From positions 22,612 to 86,611 of the forward strand of contig MLDA01000019.1 of the NCBI GenBank assembly GCA_023896275.1: a DNA stretch of 64,000 bases, in the 5' to 3' direction. The notes below the pieces were generated by a model. It was not told the origin of the DNA. It was given only the letters and a program-made list of their open reading frames with translations, and made no database searches. The position numbers and the translations under genes are program-made. Positions 1-7,303 of the stretch are shown piece by piece. The stretch's first letter is position 1; each line of letters opens with the position of its first letter. The stretch is from Kocuria rosea subsp. polaris. GTDB lineage: Bacteria; Actinomycetota; Actinomycetes; Actinomycetales; Micrococcaceae.

Positions 1-2
1 CC

Positions 3-638
3 ATGTGGACGCGCTACCTGCCGCACATGGTGCGGATCCGCGAGATCGTCGCCTCCGGCGCCCTCGGAGAGCTGCGGGCGCTATCGGCCGACCACACGCA
101 GTCACTACCGACCGCGCCGGAGCACCGGATCAATGATCTCTCGCTCGGCGGCGGCGCGCTGCTCGACCTGGGCGTCTATCCGGTCTCGTTCGCGTGGGAT
201 GTGCTCGGGCGGCCCGAGAAAATCCAGGCGTCCGCCCGATTCGGCGCGACCGGGGCGGACACCGAAATCGCGACCGTCTTCACCCACGCCTCGGGTGCCG
301 TGTCGACGACTCTCTCCGCCGCGCATTCCGCCGGCCCCAACCGCGCGTGGATTCTGGGCACCAAGGGCCGCATCGAGATCGACCCCTTCTGGTTGGCCGC
401 CACCGGCTTCACCCACTACGGGCCGGACGGCACCGTCGTCGAACGCTTCGAGTCGGACATTGCCGGCCGCGGGATGCAGTTCCAGGCGCTCGCCGCCGAG
501 CGGCTCGTCGCGAACGGCGATCTCGACGACGGGGCGCTGGGCATCGACGAGTCCGTCGAGATCATGGGCACGCTCGATGCGATCCGCGCCCAGATCGGGC
601 TCACCTACCCGCAGGAATCGGCCGCGGGCGTGCGCTAG
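3..638 (+). CDS. Gfo/Idh/MocA family oxidoreductase, C-terminal part (5' end outside window)
   Basis: This is the C-terminal two thirds of an NAD(P)-dependent sugar or inositol-type oxidoreductase. The remaining 211 residues contain the family's GGGALLDLGVYPV segment in the alpha/beta substrate domain. The N-terminal Rossmann GxGxxA motif is missing, and the frame is open to the window edge, so the ATG at position 3 is probably an internal methionine. The substrate cannot be told. The gene converges on rseP and the two stop codons overlap in the four bases CTAG (635-638), leaving no room for a terminator between them. Confidence 0.85.
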   Translation: MWTRYLPHMVRIREIVASGALGELRALSADHTQSLPTAPEHRINDLSLGGGALLDLGVYPVSFAWDVLGRPEKIQASARFGATGADTEIATVFTHASGAVSTTLSAAHSAGPNRAWILGTKGRIEIDPFWLAATGFTHYGPDGTVVERFESDIAGRGMQFQALAAERLVANGDLDDGALGIDESVEIMGTLDAIRAQIGLTYPQESAAGVR

Positions 639-2026
639 AACAGCTGGACGGGTTTGACGATGTCCGCGTAGATCAGCAGCACACCCATCGTCAGCAGGAG
701 CCCGGCGACCACGTAGGTCACCGGGAGCAGCTTCGCGATGTCCACGGGCCCCGGGTCCTTGCGCTTGAACAGCTTCGCGAAGCCGCGCCGGAGCGTCTCC
801 CAGAGAGCGCCGGCGACGTGCCCGCCGTCGAGCGGCAGCAGCGGGATCAGGTTGAAGACGAACAGGGCGATATTCAAGCTGGCGATCAGCCCGACGAGGG
901 TCGACGCCCGATCCTGCAGCGGGATCTCCTCCATCGCCGAAACCTCACCGGCGATCCGGCCGACGCCGACGACGGAGATCGGCCCGTTCACATCGCGCGG
1001 TGCGTCCGTGAAGGCGGCTTTGCCCACCGCGACCATACGCGCCGGCAGATCCAGCACGACGTCGGCAACGGCCTTGACGTTCTCACCCACCTTGCCCGGG
1101 ACCTCGGTGATCGGCAGGGTCATGAGCCGCTGCTCGGAACCCATGCCGACGAATCCGACCTCGATCATCTTGACCTCGCCGTCCGCGCCGGTCGCGGGTC
1201 GACCGATAGCGTCGAACTCGGGTCGCTCGGTCAGCATCGGCGTGATCGTCGTGCTGCGCGTCTGGCCGTCGCGCTCGTAGGTCACCGGCACGGTCTCACC
1301 CGCGGTCGCCCGGATCATCTCCGTGAGCCGCATCCAGTCCCACTCGGCGATGGCGGCGCCGTTGTACTCGGTGATCACGTCGCCCGGCAGCAGCCCGGCG
1401 GCGTAGGCCGGGGCTTCGGGGTCGCCGCTGACGCAGGAGACGTCGCCGGCCTCGGCCCGCTCGGCCTGCACCGCCGCGGGCACGACGCACTGGTGCACCT
1501 CGGAGAGCCGGACCGTGTTCTGGTAGGTGCCCACGCCGCTGATCAGGATCGCCAGCAGCACGAAGGCGATGATGAGGTTCATCAGCGGTCCGCCGAGCAT
1601 GATGATGATGCGCTTGTAGACGGGCAGCTGGTAGAACATGCGGTTCTCGTCGCCGGGCTGCAGCTGCTCCGCTGAGGCCCGGCGGGCGTCGTCGGCCAGC
1701 TGCTGGAAGACGCCTGTGGTCGTCGGTCGGGCCGTCGCGGCCGCGGAGGCGCCCAGGTCGGTGGCCCCGACGTCGCCCTTGCCCTTCGCGGGCGGGTACA
1801 TGCCGATCATGGCGACGTAGCCGCCGAGCGGGATGGCCTTGATGCCGTACTCGGTCTCGCCCTTCTTCTTCGACCAGAGCGTCGGGCCGAAACCGATCAT
1901 GTACTGCGGGGCGCGCACGCCGAACAGCTTGGCCGGCACGAGGTGGCCGACCTCGTGCAACGCGATCGAGACCGCGATACCGATCAGGACGATCAACACG
2001 CCCGCAACAAACAACAGAATGCTCAC
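635..2026 (-). CDS. rseP: RseP-like site-2 protease (M50 membrane zinc metalloprotease)
   Basis: This intramembrane zinc protease cuts membrane-bound substrates such as anti-sigma factors. The first membrane segment carries HEVGH (H24, E25, H28), a PDZ domain follows in the middle (around [10 protein letters not shown]), and the C-terminal membrane region has the LDGG motif that supplies the Asp zinc ligand. I place the start at the GTG at 2026 because it overlaps the dxr stop as GTGA, giving 463 residues; an upstream in-frame start inside dxr is less likely. It is translationally coupled to dxr. The usual third partner, ispG, is absent: the next gene is convergent. Confidence 0.92.
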   Translation of the reverse strand: MSILLFVAGVLIVLIGIAVSIALHEVGHLVPAKLFGVRAPQYMIGFGPTLWSKKKGETEYGIKAIPLGGYVAMIGMYPPAKGKGDVGATDLGASAAATARPTTTGVFQQLADDARRASAEQLQPGDENRMFYQLPVYKRIIIMLGGPLMNLIIAFVLLAILISGVGTYQNTVRLSEVHQCVVPAAVQAERAEAGDVSCVSGDPEAPAYAAGLLPGDVITEYNGAAIAEWDWMRLTEMIRATAGETVPVTYERDGQTRSTTITPMLTERPEFDAIGRPATGADGEVKMIEVGFVGMGSEQRLMTLPITEVPGKVGENVKAVADVVLDLPARMVAVGKAAFTDAPRDVNGPISVVGVGRIAGEVSAMEEIPLQDRASTLVGLIASLNIALFVFNLIPLLPLDGGHVAGALWETLRRGFAKLFKRKDPGPVDIAKLLPVTYVVAGLLLTMGVLLIYADIVKPVQLF

Positions 2027-3282
2027 AACACTCCCAAACGAACGCGGGCCGCATTTCGTGCCCATTCCTCAGCGGCGAGCACGGCCTCCACGGTGAGCTC
2101 GGCGCCCACCGTCGCCGCGGCGTCGTACTCCCCGACCACCGCCGCGATCGTGTCGACGATGTCGAGGAAGCCGATGCGGCGCGCGTGGAACGCCTCGACG
2201 GCCTCCTCGTTCGCCGCGTTGTAGACGGCCATGTGGGTACCGGACGCGGCGGCGGCCTGCTTGGCGAGCCGGATGGCGCCGAAGGTGTCCTCGTCGAGCG
2301 GCTCGAAGGTCCAGGCCGCGGCGGTGGTGAAGTCGACGGGCCGAGCGGCGGCGGGCACGCGGTGCGGCCAGCCGAGCCCGAGCGCGATCGGCAGCTTCAT
2401 GTCCGGCGGGGACGCCTGGGCCAGGATCGAGCCGTCGACGAACTCGACCATCGAGTGGATCACGGACTGCGGGTGCACGACCGGCTCGATCCGCTCGAGC
2501 GGGACGTCGAAGAGCAGGTGGGCCTCGATGACCTCAAGCGCCTTGTTGACCATGGTGGCCGAGTTGGTGGTGACGACGCGGCCCATGTCCCACGTGGGGT
2601 GGGCGAGCGCCTGCTCGGGTGTCACGGCGGCGAACTCGGCGCGCGTGCGCCCACGGAACGGCCCGCCGGAGGCGGTCACGATGAGCCGGGCGACCTCGCC
2701 GGCGCCGCCGGAGCGCAGGGCCTGGGCGAGCGCGGAGTGCTCGGAGTCGACGGGCACGATCTGCCCGGGCGCGGCGCAGTCCTTCACCAGGGCGCCGCCG
2801 ACGATGAGCGATTCCTTGTTGGCGAGCGCGAGCAAGTGCCCTGCGCGCAGCGCGGCCAGGGTCGGGGCCAGTCCGATGGATCCAGTGATCCCGTTCAGCA
2901 CGACGTCGGCGCCCACCCACCCGGCGATGCTCGCGGCGGCGTCGGGTCCGGCGAAGAGCTGCGGGCGGTATCCGCCCGGCCCGGTCGTCGCGACGCCCGC
3001 CGCGGAAGCTGCGGATTCGATCGCGTTCGCCAGGGCCTCGACGGTCCCGGAGGCGGCGCCGACGGCCTCGGCCCGGGTGGCGACCGCCTGCCGGGCGAGC
3101 AACTCGACGTTGGCGCCGCCGGAGAGCGCGGCGACCTCGAAGCGTTCGGGCGCGGCGGCGATCACCTCGAGCCCCTGCGTGCCGATGGAGCCGGTCGACC
3201 CGATCAGCGTGACGCGGCGCGGGCGCGCGTCGTCGAGGCGCTCCAGGGGGAAGGCAAAGGTTGATTCACTCACCCGCCCCAT
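2023..3282 (-). CDS. dxr: 1-deoxy-D-xylulose 5-phosphate reductoisomerase
   Basis: Dxr catalyses the NADPH-dependent conversion of DXP to MEP, the second step of non-mevalonate isoprenoid synthesis. The protein has the dinucleotide-binding GSTGSIG (residues 28-34), ANKESL, the metal-binding DSEHSAL, SGGPFRG and the flexible-loop [12 protein letters not shown]. Its length of about 419 residues is near normal (about 390-400). Two starts are possible, ATG at 3282 or GTG at 3273; neither has a strong Shine-Dalgarno sequence. It overlaps rseP by four bases. It lies about 31 kb from cdsA, with which it is usually clustered in actinobacteria. Confidence 0.95.
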   Translation of the reverse strand: MGRVSESTFAFPLERLDDARPRRVTLIGSTGSIGTQGLEVIAAAPERFEVAALSGGANVELLARQAVATRAEAVGAASGTVEALANAIESAASAAGVATTGPGGYRPQLFAGPDAAASIAGWVGADVVLNGITGSIGLAPTLAALRAGHLLALANKESLIVGGALVKDCAAPGQIVPVDSEHSALAQALRSGGAGEVARLIVTASGGPFRGRTRAEFAAVTPEQALAHPTWDMGRVVTTNSATMVNKALEVIEAHLLFDVPLERIEPVVHPQSVIHSMVEFVDGSILAQASPPDMKLPIALGLGWPHRVPAAARPVDFTTAAAWTFEPLDEDTFGAIRLAKQAAAASGTHMAVYNAANEEAVEAFHARRIGFLDIVDTIAAVVGEYDAAATVGAELTVEAVLAAEEWARNAARVRLGVL

Positions 3283-3296
3283 TCTTCCAGACGCGC

Positions 3297-3713
3297 TCAG
3301 GCCGCCGAGCCCGCGCCGGCGGCGGGCTGCTCGACCGCGGCCCGGCGGCCGCTGCCGACGACGACAGCCCAGCCGTACGCAAGCACGAGGCCGACGACGA
3401 CGGTGCTGTGATAGCCGAACCGTTCACCAGCGAACTGCAGGCCGGCCAGGTAGTAGGAGGAGACGCACAGCACGGTGAACACCAGCCCCACCACACCGGC
3501 GGCCCGGCTCGGGCGCCCCGACGAGTAAAGCAGGATGACGGCGACCACGAGGAACAGTGCCGGGATGCCGCCGACGATGACGCTCGCCGAGATCGGGTCG
3601 ATCTCTATCCTGTTTGCGGCCATTTGCAGGCGCGGATAGACGGTGACGAACGCCTCCGCCCCGAGAATCGAGGCGAGTGTTGCGCCGACGGCGGCGCCGA
3701 TGATGGATTTCAC
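3297..3713 (-). CDS. small four-helix membrane protein of unknown function
   Basis: I do not recognise a characterised family. The 138-residue protein has about four hydrophobic segments (roughly residues 4-24, 44-63, 72-92 and 102-120) and a short Ala/Gly/Arg-rich cytoplasmic tail. It starts with GTG behind AGGGGAACC, a good ribosome-binding site. It ends 14 bases before dxr on the same strand and may be co-transcribed with dxr-rseP. Confidence 0.6.
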   Translation of the reverse strand: MKSIIGAAVGATLASILGAEAFVTVYPRLQMAANRIEIDPISASVIVGGIPALFLVVAVILLYSSGRPSRAAGVVGLVFTVLCVSSYYLAGLQFAGERFGYHSTVVVGLVLAYGWAVVVGSGRRAAVEQPAAGAGSAA

Positions 3714-3796
3714 GTGGTTCCCCTAGGGATGAGATACGACGAATGGGTCGGGTCCAATCTGCCAAACCCGCGCCCCCGTGTCACATCCCGACCTCG

Positions 3797-3830
3797 CGCG
3801 CCGACCTGTGAGTCCTCACAGGTCGGCGCG
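3797..3830 (-). terminator. hairpin after ohr
   Basis: Perfect 16-base inverted arms (3797-3812 and 3815-3830) start nine bases after the ohr stop. There is no clear U-run, as is common for actinobacterial terminators. It probably ends the ohrR-ohr transcript. Confidence 0.6.
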
Positions 3831-3838
3831 GGCCCCGG

Positions 3839-4261
3839 TCAATCGTCGCTGACCTGCACGTCGACGTCGATGTTCCCGCGCGTCGCGTTGGAGTAGGGGC
3901 AGACCTGGTGTGCACGGTCTGCGAGCTCCCGGGCCAGGGACGGCTCGATGCCGGGCAGGACGACCTCCAGGGTGACGGCGAGGCCGAAACCGCCGTCGTC
4001 GTTGCTGCCGATCTGCACGCGCGCGCCGACGCTGGAACCGTCGATCTTGACCTTGCGCTCGCGGGCAGCGAGGGCCAGCGCACTGTGGAAGCAGGCCGAG
4101 TAGCCGGCGGCGAAGAGCTGCTCCGGGTTGGACCCGTTGCCGGATCCTCCCATGGCGGCGGGCACGGCGAGCTCGAGGTCGACTCGCCCGTCCGGGGTGC
4201 TGACGCGGCCATCGCGGCCGGCTCCGACGGCGAGGGCTTCTGCGGTGTAAAGAGCGTTCAT
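3839..4261 (-). CDS. ohr: organic hydroperoxide resistance protein Ohr
   Basis: Ohr is a cytoplasmic thiol peroxidase of the Ohr/OsmC fold that reduces organic and fatty-acid hydroperoxides using lipoylated proteins. The two catalytic cysteines are visible: C57 in YSACFHSAL and C121 in VCPYSNATRG. The length of 140 residues is typical. The ATG at 4261 follows GGAAGGAAA, which decides the start against a longer frame. It lies 35 bases downstream of ohrR on the same strand with no separate promoter visible, so it is probably induced together with its regulator. Confidence 0.95.
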   Translation of the reverse strand: MNALYTAEALAVGAGRDGRVSTPDGRVDLELAVPAAMGGSGNGSNPEQLFAAGYSACFHSALALAARERKVKIDGSSVGARVQIGSNDDGGFGLAVTLEVVLPGIEPSLARELADRAHQVCPYSNATRGNIDVDVQVSDD

Positions 4262-4296
4262 GGGGTTTCCTTCCGATGGTCGACGCCGCAGCGGCG

Positions 4297-4728
4297 TCAG
4301 GAGCACAGCTTGGCGACCAGGCTGCGCAGGTGATTGGCCTCATCACTGGTGAGGCCGAGCCGGCCGAAGAGTTCGGCCGGGATGCCCTCGGCCCGCCGCC
4401 GCAGTCCAGCCCCGGCGTCGGTGAGATGCACGCGCACCCGGCGCTCGTCTGCATCGTCCCGACGGCGCTCGACGAGCCCGGCCGCGGCCAGGCGCTTGAG
4501 TAGCGGCGACAGGGTGCCGCTGTCCAGGTGCAGGCGCTGACCGATCGCGGAGACCGGCGCACCGTCCGCCTCCCACAGCACGAGCATGACGAGGTACTGC
4601 GGATAGGTCAGCGCCAGCGGCGCCAGCAGCTCGCGGTAGGCGGCGGCGATCCGCTGCTGCGCCGAGTACACGGGGAAGCACAGCTGCGCCTCCAGAGAGA
4701 GCAGATCGCGGGGCGGGTTGTCGGGCAT
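4297..4728 (-). CDS. ohrR: OhrR, MarR-family organic peroxide sensor/repressor
   Basis: OhrR represses ohr until oxidised by organic peroxides. The sensing cysteine is C17 in the LCFPVYS segment, and a second cysteine, C142, sits at the extreme C-terminus. This suggests a two-cysteine OhrR, although the second Cys is further along than in the Xanthomonas protein. The winged-helix DNA reader is near residues 60-85 (SAIGQRLHLDSGTLSPLLKRL, one residue longer in the real frame). The ATG has no Shine-Dalgarno sequence and lies six bases after a -10 box, so the mRNA is probably leaderless and autoregulated through the operator at 4741-4761. Confidence 0.93.
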   Translation of the reverse strand: MPDNPPRDLLSLEAQLCFPVYSAQQRIAAAYRELLAPLALTYPQYLVMLVLWEADGAPVSAIGQRLHLDSGTLSPLLKRLAAAGLVERRRDDADERRVRVHLTDAGAGLRRRAEGIPAELFGRLGLTSDEANHLRSLVAKLCS

Positions 4729-4734
4729 GCGTTA

Positions 4735-4763
4735 AAAATAGCGCACAATTAAGTTGTGCGCAA
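4735..4763 (-). promoter_or_regulatory. ohrR-ohr promoter with embedded OhrR operator
   Basis: On the minus strand TTGCGC (4758-4763) and TATTTT (4735-4740) are exactly 17 bases apart. A palindrome with perfect eight-base arms GCGCACAA/TTGTGCGC (4741-4748 and 4754-4761) fills the spacer and overlaps the -35 box. Its ACAATT core resembles known OhrR boxes. Six bases separate the -10 from the ohrR ATG, which predicts a leaderless transcript. Confidence 0.75.
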
Positions 4764-4764
4764 C

Positions 4765-5619
4765 CTAAATTCCCGCTCCCCCGCGCCCGGCAAGGAGCCG
4801 CGCCTTCTTCAACACCACCTCGTCCACCATCTGACCGCGGAAGGTGAACGCGCCGGCCCGTTCCTCCGCCTCAGCCAGCAGCGCACGGGCCCACTCGAGC
4901 TGCTCGGGGCTCGGCCGGTAGCCGGCGCGGATGACCTCTACCTGCCCTGGATGGATGCACGCCGTCGCGGCAAATCCCTGAGCGACGGCGTCTTCGACCT
5001 CGGCCACGAGGCCCACGTGGTCACGCACGTCGAGGTAGACGGCGTCAATGGCCGCCTTGCCGTACGCACCGGCGGCGAGCCGGACCTGGGCTCGCGCCTG
5101 CGCCGGCACGGAACGGTACGCACCCAGCGCCGCCCCGCCGTCGTCGCCCGTGCCCCGCCCGCCGCTGTGCCGGCTGGCCGTCCCGCCGAGCGAGGCGATG
5201 AGGTCCTCGGCGCCCCACATGAGCGCCACGACGTTCTCCTCGGCCGCGATCGCGGGGGCATTGACGACGCCGAGGGCGGTCTCGACGAGCGCGATCACGC
5301 GATACCCGGCGAGCGCGCGGACCTGTTCGCGCGTCTCGGCCTTGGCGAGCATGACGTAGCGCAGGCCGGAGGCTTCGAGGGTGCGCACGTCGGCGGCGAA
5401 GTCCGCGCTGCCGGCAGGATTGACGCGCAGGATGGCGCGGTCGGGATCCAGCCGCGCGCCCAGCACGGCCTCGCGGGCCGCCGGCCGGGCGTCGGGCAGC
5501 ACCGCGTCCTCGAGGTCGACGATGACCGCGTCGGCGCGCTCAAGCGCCTTGCCGAAACGCTCGGGGCGGTCGGCCGGGCAAAACAGGATCGCGGGGCCGA
5601 GCCCGAAGCCCTCGCTCAT
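4765..5619 (-). CDS. CitE-like HpcH/HpaI family CoA-ester lyase (probable HMG-CoA lyase of leucine catabolism)
   Basis: This 284-residue TIM-barrel enzyme belongs to the CitE-like lyases that split 3-hydroxyacyl-CoA esters. It shows the metal-binding segment VDLEDAV, the CoA-site RVNPAG, AKAETREQV and ALVETALGV. The M. tuberculosis homologue in the same gene order (Rv2498c) cleaves beta-hydroxy-beta-methylglutaryl-CoA type substrates, so I infer the last step of leucine breakdown. The start at 5619 is set by an ATGA overlap with the MaoC gene; an upstream extension is poor in conserved residues. It ends one base before the OhrR promoter box. Confidence 0.85.
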   Translation of the reverse strand: MSEGFGLGPAILFCPADRPERFGKALERADAVIVDLEDAVLPDARPAAREAVLGARLDPDRAILRVNPAGSADFAADVRTLEASGLRYVMLAKAETREQVRALAGYRVIALVETALGVVNAPAIAAEENVVALMWGAEDLIASLGGTASRHSGGRGTGDDGGAALGAYRSVPAQARAQVRLAAGAYGKAAIDAVYLDVRDHVGLVAEVEDAVAQGFAATACIHPGQVEVIRAGYRPSPEQLEWARALLAEAEERAGAFTFRGQMVDEVVLKKARLLAGRGGAGI

Positions 5620-6134
5620 GCCTGGACCTCGCCCGCGAGCGACTTCTCGTGCGCGGCGCGTTCCCACATCAGGCAGGAGCGGGTGGCCTCCGCGACGACG
5701 GTGCCGTCCTGGTTGCGGCCGGTGTGCCGCATCGTGACCACGCCCTGCCCCGGCCGTGACGAGGACGGTCGCACCTCGACGATCTCCGTCTCGGTGTAGA
5801 GCGTGTCGCCGTGGAAGAGGGGCGCCGGGAAACGGATGTCGCTCAGGCCGAGCTGGGCGACGATGGTGCCCTGCGTGACCTGCGCGACGGACTGGCCGAC
5901 AAGCGTGGCGAGCGTGAACATCGAGTTCACGAGGCGGGCCCCGAGGGGTTGCTTGGCGCTCCAGGCGGCGTCGAGATGCAGGGCCTGCGTGTTCATCGTC
6001 ATCGTGGTGAACAAGACGTTGTCACTCTCGGTCATCGTGCGGCCGGGGCTGTGCACGTACACGTCCCCCGCCTCCAGCTCGTCGAGGTAGCGTCCGCGCT
6101 GTTCGAAGCGCCGGGCGGCGTTTTGCTCACCCAT
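5616..6134 (-). CDS. MaoC-family hot-dog enoyl-CoA hydratase
   Basis: This 172-residue single hot-dog protein is predicted to hydrate an enoyl-CoA, here probably 3-methylglutaconyl-CoA to HMG-CoA, by analogy with M. tuberculosis Rv2499c. The region DNVLFTTMTMNTQALHLD (about residues 38-55) matches the active-site helix of MaoC-like dehydratases, and the LVNSMFTLATLVGQS segment matches the second conserved stretch. It starts two bases after the acyl-CoA dehydrogenase stop and overlaps the lyase gene by four bases. The exact substrate is inferred from context. Confidence 0.85.
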   Translation of the reverse strand: MGEQNAARRFEQRGRYLDELEAGDVYVHSPGRTMTESDNVLFTTMTMNTQALHLDAAWSAKQPLGARLVNSMFTLATLVGQSVAQVTQGTIVAQLGLSDIRFPAPLFHGDTLYTETEIVEVRPSSSRPGQGVVTMRHTGRNQDGTVVAEATRSCLMWERAAHEKSLAGEVQA

Positions 6135-6136
6135 GC

Positions 6137-7300
6137 CTACAGCCCCAGCTCGCGGGCGATGAGCATGAGCTGGACCTCAGTCGTGCCCTCGCCGATCTCG
6201 AGGATCTTGGAGTCACGGTAGTGGCGGGAGACGAGGAACTCGTTCATGAACCCGTACCCGCCGAACACCTGGGTCGCGTCGCGGGCATTATCCATGGCCG
6301 CCTCGCCGGCGACGAGCTTGGCGATGGCGGCCTCCGTCTTGAAGGGCTTGCCGGCCAGCATGTTGGACGCCGCCTTGTAGTACGCGAGGCGGGCGGTGTG
6401 GGCGCGCGTCTGCATGCGGGCGATCTTGAACGCGATCGCCTGATTGGAGCCGATGTTGCGCCCGAACTGCTCGCGCTCCTTGGCGTAGCGCACGGACTCG
6501 TCGACACAGCCCTGCGCGGCCCCGGTGGCCAGCGCGGCGATCGCGATGCGGCCCTCGTCGAGGATGGAGAGGAAATTCGCGTAGCCGCGGCCGCGGACGC
6601 CAAGCAGGTTCTCCTCGGGCACACGCACGTTCTTGAGCGTCAGCGGGTGTGTGTCGGAGGCATTCCAGCCGACCTTGTTGTAGGCGGGCTCGGCGGTGAA
6701 CCCCTCCGCGTCGGTGGGGACGATGATCGTGGAGATCTCTTTCTTGAGGCTCCCGTCCTCACGCTCGCTCGTCCCGGTCACGGCGGTCACGGTCACGTGC
6801 TGGGTGATGTCGGTGCCGGAGTTGGTGATGAACTCCTTGGTGCCGTTGATGACCCACTCGCCGTTCTCCAGCTTGGCGGTCGTACGCGTGCCCGACGCAT
6901 CCGACCCGGCCCCGGACTCGGTCAAACCGAATCCGGCGAGCGCCTCACCGGAGGCGAGCTTGGGCAGCCACGTGCCCTTCTGTTCGTCGGTCCCGAACCG
7001 GTAGATGGGCATGGCGCCGAGCGAGACGCCGGCCTCAAGCGTGATCGCGCAGGACTGGTCGACCCGGGCGATCTCCTCGAGCGCGAGGGAGAGCGCGAAG
7101 TAATCGCCGCCCATCCCGCCATGCTCCTCCGGGAACGGCAGGCCGAAGAGGCCCATTTGCCCCATCTGGGCGACGATCTCGTAGGGGAAACTGTGTTCCT
7201 CGTCGTGCTTCGCGGAGACCGGGGCGATGACCTCGTCGGCGAAGTCGCGCACGGTGTCGACGAGGTCCTGGTATTCCTCTTCCAGTTCAAAGTTCGGCAT
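6137..7300 (-). CDS. acyl-CoA dehydrogenase (probable isovaleryl-CoA dehydrogenase)
   Basis: This FAD enzyme of 387 residues, the family's normal length, introduces the alpha-beta double bond into an acyl-CoA. Signatures are FGLTESGAGSDASG (FAD/substrate loop, near residue 130) and FGGYGFMNEFLVSRHYRDSK near the C-terminus, followed by IGEGTTE, whose Glu sits where short-chain dehydrogenases carry their catalytic base. Its place between the biotin carboxylase and MaoC genes mirrors FadE19 of mycobacteria, so isovaleryl-CoA (or 2-methylbutyryl-CoA) is the likely substrate. It lies three bases downstream of the MCC alpha gene. Confidence 0.9.
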   Translation of the reverse strand: MPNFELEEEYQDLVDTVRDFADEVIAPVSAKHDEEHSFPYEIVAQMGQMGLFGLPFPEEHGGMGGDYFALSLALEEIARVDQSCAITLEAGVSLGAMPIYRFGTDEQKGTWLPKLASGEALAGFGLTESGAGSDASGTRTTAKLENGEWVINGTKEFITNSGTDITQHVTVTAVTGTSEREDGSLKKEISTIIVPTDAEGFTAEPAYNKVGWNASDTHPLTLKNVRVPEENLLGVRGRGYANFLSILDEGRIAIAALATGAAQGCVDESVRYAKEREQFGRNIGSNQAIAFKIARMQTRAHTARLAYYKAASNMLAGKPFKTEAAIAKLVAGEAAMDNARDATQVFGGYGFMNEFLVSRHYRDSKILEIGEGTTEVQLMLIARELGL

Positions 7301-7303
7301 GAT

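Noticed and set aside
194..1675. Open frame antisense to rseP
   Set aside because: Arg/His/Asp-rich nonsense composition, overlapping two real genes in other frames.
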